From assembly GCA_045616985.1 (NCBI GenBank), contig JAZLHU010000052.1, forward strand, positions 1-19,838: 19,838 nt of DNA, read 5' to 3'. Below, piece by piece: positions 15,358-19,838 of the stretch (the first letter of the stretch is position 1; each line of letters begins with the position of its first letter). The notes beneath the pieces were generated by a model. It searched no databases. It was not told the DNA's origin and was given only the letters and a program-made list of their open reading frames with translations. Position numbers and translations under genes: made by a program. Origin of the DNA: RUG13409 sp045616985. GTDB taxonomy: Bacteria > Bacillota > Clostridia > Peptostreptococcales > Anaerovoracaceae.

Positions 15358-17823
15358 ATGAAGAAAGTACTTTCATTTGTTCTTGTACTCGCTATGATCC
15401 TCGGATGCTGCACAGTGGCGTTCGCAGATTATGCAGATGGAGACAAGATCACAAACAAGGAAGCTGTAGAGGTACTCAGTGCCGTCAAGGTTCTCGCAGG
15501 AGACGACAAGGGCAACATGAATCCTACAGAAACACTTACAAGAGCAGAAGCCTGCACTATCGTTGCAAGACTTATGCTCGGAGTAGACGAAGCTCAAAGG
15601 CTTACAGCTGCCGGAAATCCTTTTGTGGATGTTGCTGCTGATCACTGGGCTGCAGGTTTCATTGCATATTGCGCAGCTGAAGGAATCGTTGGCGGTATCG
15701 GCAATGGTGAATTTAATCCGGAAGGAATGCTTAAGGTCGGCGAATTCGGAAAGATGCTCCTTTGCGTTCTCGGTTACAATGCAGCAACAGAAGGTCTTAT
15801 CGGTCCTGACTGGGCAAGCAATGTAACAAAGCTTATGGTTAAGGCAGGTCTTACCGTAGAACAGGCTAACACAGCTGACTGCGCAAGAGAAGTTGCCGCA
15901 CAGCTTGCACTCAATGCTCTTCAGGCAAATATGGTTGAATATTCTACAAGAGGCAACAGCATTACAGTTGGCGACACGACAATCAGTATGAACGGAAGCA
16001 AGGCTGAAGCTGTTGTGGCTGCAGGCGCAGCTATGAATGGTAAGTATAATACTATGTGGAAAGCAGCAGCTACAACTGCAGACCCTGCAGATGGTATAGT
16101 ACAGCTTGGAGAAGAGCTCTTCGGCGGAAAGCTTGTACTTGCAGATGCAGGCTCCGGTGATGATTTCGGACGCACAGCTCATACATGGACATTTAAAGGT
16201 GTAGACATTGGTACATATACTGATGACGTAGCTGTTAAGGTTTATACAGTTGAAAAAACTGCAACAGCGCTTGATACAGAATTAAAGGGATATGTAATTA
16301 CTGCTGCAGCAGCTTCTGTACTCGAAAACGGTACTGCTGCAACGGCAGATGTTACAAGTACTGCACTTCTTGCAAAGCTTACAGGAAACGGTCGTATTGT
16401 GGAGCTCTACGCTACAGATTCCGGCAAACCGAAAAACATTGACAAGATTGTTGTAATTGATGAATATCTTGCACAGATATCCAAGGTTGATGCAGCAAAT
16501 GAAGAGCTTACATATAAACCTGCCGGAACTTATACCGGATTTAGCTCAGCTATTAAATCCGAAGTCGGATACGGCGCATATGCTAAAGACGATTATGTAG
16601 TTGTGACCGTTGCAGGGGGAGAAATTCAGAGTGTAACCTCTGCAGAGAAGGTCAGCGGAGTTATCACAGGCAACAAGACAAAGAAGCAGACTTCCGGCAA
16701 CAATGCTGTTGTAGAGTTTAAGCTTGACGGAGCAACATATAAAGTAGCAGCCTCATCACTTGATAAAACTCTTATCAGCGCAGGTGTAAGCGAAGCAGTT
16801 TGCGATGCTTATCTTGACAGCTACGGATACGTTCTCAAGGTAAACGGAAGAGCAGGAGAAGGTAACTACTTACTCTTAACAAAATACTTTGCTGATAAAG
16901 ATGAATTGAATAACCCGGTTGATAAGGCACAGGTTGTATTTGCTGACGGAAGTGTAGAGGTTATAAAGCTTGCTACTACAGCCGGTTTATATCAAACAGC
17001 TCAAACGGGCTGCAGCTATGCAGTAACTCCGGCAGGACTCTACGAATACACATCAGCTAATGGCAAGTACACATTAACTCAGGCTGTTACAACAGCAGCT
17101 TGCTATGGCCACTTTACAAATGCAGCTATTTCTACAGCAAACAATCTCGGAGCTCACTACTTCGATACTGATGTAAACTTCATTGCTGTTGAAAATGCCG
17201 GCAAGACAAATATCAAGGTAAACAGCTACACAGGTAAGCAAAAGCTTGGCGTTGCATCAGATCTTTATTATGTAACAGCTAAGCCGGTTACTAATGCTAC
17301 AGGTGCGACTATCACTCTCGTATTTGCACTCAATGGTATTTCAACCGATACAAACGATTTAGTATATGTTGCAAGCGGTTCTGCAGCTAACGGAAAGATT
17401 ACACTCAGCGACGGAACTACAGCTGATACTCAAGAAGTATATGTAAGCGGAGTAAAGGATACCGTTCCTGTAAAGGCAGCCGCTGGCGGAAATGCATTCT
17501 ATACAATGAGCATAGATGATAAGGGTGTTTATACCCTCACAGTAAAGGGCTCCGATATCGTAACAGATGCTTCATTAACATTCGTATATGGAGATAATGT
17601 AATTATTGCAGGTCTGAATGGCGGAAAGTCTACAGAAGCTGATGAAGATATCCAGGTTGTTGATCTCCGTCCGGTTGCTGCAGCTTCTAAGGTAAGCAGC
17701 GTAGCTGATCTTGAAACATTACTTGGCGAAGCAGGCGACGAAGGTAAAACTGTAAAAGTTGCTGCTGCATACAATGCAACAAGCAAAACAGTTACATACA
17801 TCTATGTAACTTATCTTCAGTAA
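15358..17823 (+). CDS. SLH-domain surface (S-layer-like) protein
   Basis: 821 residues, secreted. A signal peptide (1-23) is cleaved probably after AFA. Three S-layer homology units follow: about 27-75 (with NPTETLTRAEACTIVARLM), about 88-140 (PFVDVAADHWAAGFIAYC then NPEGMLKVGEFGKMLL) and a more divergent one at about 147-190. SLH units bind pyruvylated wall polymers and hold the protein on the cell. The remaining ~630 residues are rich in Ala, Thr, Val, Gly and Lys, with no domain I can name; they probably form repeated beta-sandwich-like units. AGGAGG at 7 bases supports the start. Strong ribosome site, long leader and uniform codon choice suggest high expression. GCC at 16-18 is not a good lipobox, since leucine stands at -2. 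Confidence 0.92.
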   Translation: MKKVLSFVLVLAMILGCCTVAFADYADGDKITNKEAVEVLSAVKVLAGDDKGNMNPTETLTRAEACTIVARLMLGVDEAQRLTAAGNPFVDVAADHWAAGFIAYCAAEGIVGGIGNGEFNPEGMLKVGEFGKMLLCVLGYNAATEGLIGPDWASNVTKLMVKAGLTVEQANTADCAREVAAQLALNALQANMVEYSTRGNSITVGDTTISMNGSKAEAVVAAGAAMNGKYNTMWKAAATTADPADGIVQLGEELFGGKLVLADAGSGDDFGRTAHTWTFKGVDIGTYTDDVAVKVYTVEKTATALDTELKGYVITAAAASVLENGTAATADVTSTALLAKLTGNGRIVELYATDSGKPKNIDKIVVIDEYLAQISKVDAANEELTYKPAGTYTGFSSAIKSEVGYGAYAKDDYVVVTVAGGEIQSVTSAEKVSGVITGNKTKKQTSGNNAVVEFKLDGATYKVAASSLDKTLISAGVSEAVCDAYLDSYGYVLKVNGRAGEGNYLLLTKYFADKDELNNPVDKAQVVFADGSVEVIKLATTAGLYQTAQTGCSYAVTPAGLYEYTSANGKYTLTQAVTTAACYGHFTNAAISTANNLGAHYFDTDVNFIAVENAGKTNIKVNSYTGKQKLGVASDLYYVTAKPVTNATGATITLVFALNGISTDTNDLVYVASGSAANGKITLSDGTTADTQEVYVSGVKDTVPVKAAAGGNAFYTMSIDDKGVYTLTVKGSDIVTDASLTFVYGDNVIIAGLNGGKSTEADEDIQVVDLRPVAAASKVSSVADLETLLGEAGDEGKTVKVAAAYNATSKTVTYIYVTYLQ

Positions 17824-17883
17824 TCCAGGCAACGCAGTATAGGTTATACATCAAAAATCGGAAGGTCCATTCCCCGCGTACCC

Positions 17884-17908
17884 ATAGGGACAAATTGTGA
17901 ACCCCTAT
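17884..17908 (+). other. Candidate recombination (att) site or element end
   Basis: ATAGGG (17884-17889) and CCCTAT (17903-17908) form an inverted repeat around a smaller dyad, ACAA-A-TTGT. It lies between the SLH gene and the recombinase gene, just before base composition shifts to higher GC. Large serine recombinases use short sites with imperfect dyads, so this is a reasonable candidate, but no second copy is in the window. Confidence 0.3.
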
Positions 17909-17934
17909 AAAAATTGAATTATTGTTCCTGTGGA

Positions 17935-17966
17935 GGGAGGTTGTGCTGCGGCACAGCCTCCCTTTT
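17935..17966 (+). terminator. Rho-independent terminator between SLH gene and recombinase
   Basis: GGGAGGTTGTGC (17935-17946) pairs with GCACAGCCTCCC (17951-17962) with one G-T pair, around TGCG, and TTTT follows on the plus strand. It ends 3 bases from the recombinase stop. On the minus strand no T run follows. It would stop plus-strand transcripts from the SLH gene, 110 bp downstream of that gene. Confidence 0.75.
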
Positions 17967-17969
17967 CCA

Positions 17970-19664
17970 TTATGCCACTTCGTTTGTGGAGCTGTCGTTC
18001 TTCTTTTCGGCTTTTTCCGGCTTGCTTTCGCTCTGCGGAAGATCGTCCACCAGTCCGACGTCGCGGTAATAGATTCGGATTTCCTGCGGCGCTGTGCGAG
18101 AATACTTTTCTGCCCGTTCTCCCACTTCTACCCGCCGAATGAAGGTGTGCAGGATTTCTGCGGTCAGCTCCGGTATGTCCGTGTACTTTCTTGCATTGTC
18201 CATGAAGCGATTGACGTTTGCGGTCGAGTCCCGCAGCTCCTGCAGCCGCTGTTCTATCTGCGGGACTTCCTCTTGAAGCGCTCTCTGCTCTGCGGTGTAC
18301 TCCTGCGACAGCACACGGTATTGCTCATCGGGGATGCGACCGAGGACACTGTCCTCATAGAGCCGTTTGAACAGCGCCGCCAACTCTCTCTGCCGCTTGC
18401 TCATCGCGTCCAGTTTCTTTTGCAGCGCCGTGATTTCCTGCTTTGCTTCTCTGCCTTTTCGGATGCCGATGTGCTTGGCGAAGAGTACCTCGTTCTGCCT
18501 TGCGAAGTGGGTGACTCGACGAATGTCATCCAGCAATATCGCTTCCAGATCCTGCTGGCGGATGTAGTGCGCCGTGCACTTGCTCCTGCCTTTTTTCTTA
18601 TAGGTCGCGCACATGAAGTTGTTCTTGACCGCATCCATCGTATGCGCACGGTGAAGCACCATCGTGCCGCCGCAGTCAGCACAGTAGATCAGTCCGGAGA
18701 AAATGTTCTGCTCTTCCATATTCGCTCTGCGCTTTTTGTGCTTACGGATGTCCTGCACGATCTCCCAGGTCTGCCTGTCCACCAACGGCTCATGCGTATT
18801 CTCAAAGCGCAGGCGTTCTGACTCCGGACGCACCACACGGGTTTTGTTCTTGAAGGATACCGTGGTATACTTCAGGTTGACCGTATGTCCCAGGTAGACT
18901 TCATTTTCCAAAATATCTGCCACCGTTGCTTGCTCCCATTTGCAGGGTTCTTCCAAATTCAGACCGTGTAACGTTGCGCCGCATTTCTGGTAATAGTAAT
19001 TGCTCGGATTCGGAATGCCTTCTTCCGTCAGCTGCTTTGCAATCTGCGAGGGGCCTTTTCCGGAAGCGCAGAGCTGGAAGATGTACCGGACAACGGCGGC
19101 GCTTTCTTCGTCGGGAAGGATGTGCCGCTTGGGATCGTCCGGGTCTTTCTTGTATCCGTAGGGCGGTCTGGACGCGACTCTCGCACCTGTTTCCGCTTTG
19201 GTACGCGCAGCCGACCGTCCCTTCTTGCTGCAATCTTTCGCATAGAATTCGTTGAAGAAATTGCGGAAGGGTGTGAAGTCATTGGTCTGCTCATAGCGGC
19301 TGTCCACACCGTCATTGATGGCAATGAAGCGGACGCCATAGCTTGGGAAGACCAGCTCGGTGAGCTGTCCGACCTGCAAATACTCTCTGCCGAGGCGGGA
19401 CATATCCTTTACAATGAGCGTTTCCACCTGACCGTTTTCAATGAGCTCCATTACCTCTTGCCAGCCGGGACGGTTGAAGTTGGTGCCGGTGTAGCCGTCG
19501 TCATAGAGAAAGAGCGTGTTCGTGAAGCCCTTATCCTGCGCGTACTTTTCGAGCAGAAGCTTTTGATTTTGTATGCTGTTTGAGTCATCACTCTTGTTGG
19601 TTTTATGAGAGTCCTCCTGACTGAGTCGCCCATACAAGATCGTGTATAGTTCCTTGCCTGCCAT
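17970..19664 (-). CDS. Large serine recombinase (TndX/TnpX type)
   Basis: 564 residues from the chosen ATG. The N-terminal resolvase domain has the catalytic serine in YGRLSQED (S15) and KDMSRLGREYLQVGQ (86-100). The recombinase domain follows (about 165-300). A zinc ribbon has CADCGG (328-333) with C352 and C363. A coiled coil lies at about 405-485 and a DUF4368-like end (about 505-545). Such enzymes excise and insert Tn4451, Tn5397 and similar conjugative or mobilisable elements. AAGGAG stands 5 bases before the ATG; a 20-residue upstream extension without such a site is rejected. Its sequence is visibly richer in G and C than its neighbours, consistent with transfer. Confidence 0.93.
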   Translation of the reverse strand: MAGKELYTILYGRLSQEDSHKTNKSDDSNSIQNQKLLLEKYAQDKGFTNTLFLYDDGYTGTNFNRPGWQEVMELIENGQVETLIVKDMSRLGREYLQVGQLTELVFPSYGVRFIAINDGVDSRYEQTNDFTPFRNFFNEFYAKDCSKKGRSAARTKAETGARVASRPPYGYKKDPDDPKRHILPDEESAAVVRYIFQLCASGKGPSQIAKQLTEEGIPNPSNYYYQKCGATLHGLNLEEPCKWEQATVADILENEVYLGHTVNLKYTTVSFKNKTRVVRPESERLRFENTHEPLVDRQTWEIVQDIRKHKKRRANMEEQNIFSGLIYCADCGGTMVLHRAHTMDAVKNNFMCATYKKKGRSKCTAHYIRQQDLEAILLDDIRRVTHFARQNEVLFAKHIGIRKGREAKQEITALQKKLDAMSKRQRELAALFKRLYEDSVLGRIPDEQYRVLSQEYTAEQRALQEEVPQIEQRLQELRDSTANVNRFMDNARKYTDIPELTAEILHTFIRRVEVGERAEKYSRTAPQEIRIYYRDVGLVDDLPQSESKPEKAEKKNDSSTNEVA

Positions 19665-19675
19665 TTGTTCTCCTT
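19664..19675 (-). promoter_or_regulatory. Ribosome site fixing the recombinase start
   Basis: AAGGAG (19675-19670 on the minus strand) is 5 bases from the ATG at 19664-19662. The following residues (MAGKELYTILYGRLS) give the usual short lead before the catalytic serine. Confidence 0.7.
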
Positions 19676-19734
19676 TCTTTCGGCAAGCGGTACGGCACAG
19701 CAAACATACCGCATCGCCCGCCAAATGTCTATCC

Positions 19735-19838
19735 TTAAATCGAACCTTTTTCCAAATCTTTATCGATGATGCGGAGCATCTGCTGCGTGGATGTCTTTGC
19801 TTTCTCTGTGTTTGGAAAAACAGATCGAATCAAAAACA
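19735..19838 (-). CDS. 3' end of an unidentified gene in the mobile segment (partial)
   Basis: An open frame enters from the right edge and ends at TAA (19737-19735). The visible 33 residues are hydrophilic and end in TQQMLRIIDKDLEKGSI. The gene lies 70 bp upstream of the recombinase ATG on the same strand. The gap holds a small GCGGTA/TACCGC hairpin and the recombinase ribosome site. Too little is visible to assign a family. Confidence 0.45.
   Translation of the reverse strand, partial: FLIRSVFPNTEKAKTSTQQMLRIIDKDLEKGSI

Noticed and set aside
15405..15450. Lipoprotein signal for the SLH protein
   Set aside because: The cysteines follow Ile-Leu-Gly, and leucine at -2 does not fit a lipobox; AFA-D is a good ordinary cleavage site.
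17970..18821. 299-codon plus-strand frame inside the recombinase
   Set aside because: It is the antisense shadow of the recombinase, which has clear catalytic and zinc motifs on the minus strand.
19665..19724. 20-codon N-terminal extension of the recombinase
   Set aside because: AAGGAG before the ATG at 19664 and the usual short lead before the catalytic serine favour the shorter form.

Overview
The window looks like chromosome of an anaerobic, low-to-mid GC Firmicute of the class Clostridia. The evidence is the gdpP-rplI-dnaB block, a DnaD-type replication protein, an SLH-domain surface protein, GlpA/NoxA-type flavoproteins with a DUF1667 domain, and a TndX/TnpX-type serine recombinase. A gut habitat is plausible, but the species cannot be named from this sequence.

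Layout. Positions 1-1281 carry no credible gene. They hold a patchwork of repeats: a direct repeat (1-502 against 956-1232), three copies of a ~112-bp structured element, a long imperfect hairpin (297-522), and a cluster of TTGTAGTAA words in both orientations. From 14346 down to 1282 every gene lies on the minus strand with short gaps: gdpP, rplI, dnaB, a DnaD-domain gene, a membrane-anchored M23 peptidase, a CofE-like ligase, a GlpA-like flavoprotein with a BFD-like iron-sulfur domain, a NoxA-like flavoprotein fused to DUF1667, and the two halves of a split transketolase. The only large gap is 295 bp between rplI and dnaB, filled by a second copy of the long hairpin element. A histidine-phosphatase gene (14529-15083, minus) with a clear terminator precedes gdpP.

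On the plus strand, 15358-17823 encodes a secreted SLH-domain protein with a long folded leader. A large serine recombinase (17970-19664, minus) starts a more GC-rich, probably mobile segment that runs off the right edge; the end of another minus-strand gene is visible at 19735-19838.

How the genes work together. gdpP, rplI, dnaB and the DnaD gene form a c-di-AMP, ribosome and replication block. The M23 peptidase adds a cell-wall function. The five genes from 7044 to 1282 look like one metabolic unit: two flavoproteins of the anaerobic glycerol-3-phosphate dehydrogenase type could move electrons from a three-carbon substrate to a nicotinamide carrier, and transketolase could use triose phosphates. 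The CofE-like ligase has no obvious partner. The most unusual non-coding signal is the hairpin element, whose two copies share a core but have unrelated outer arms that each still pair.
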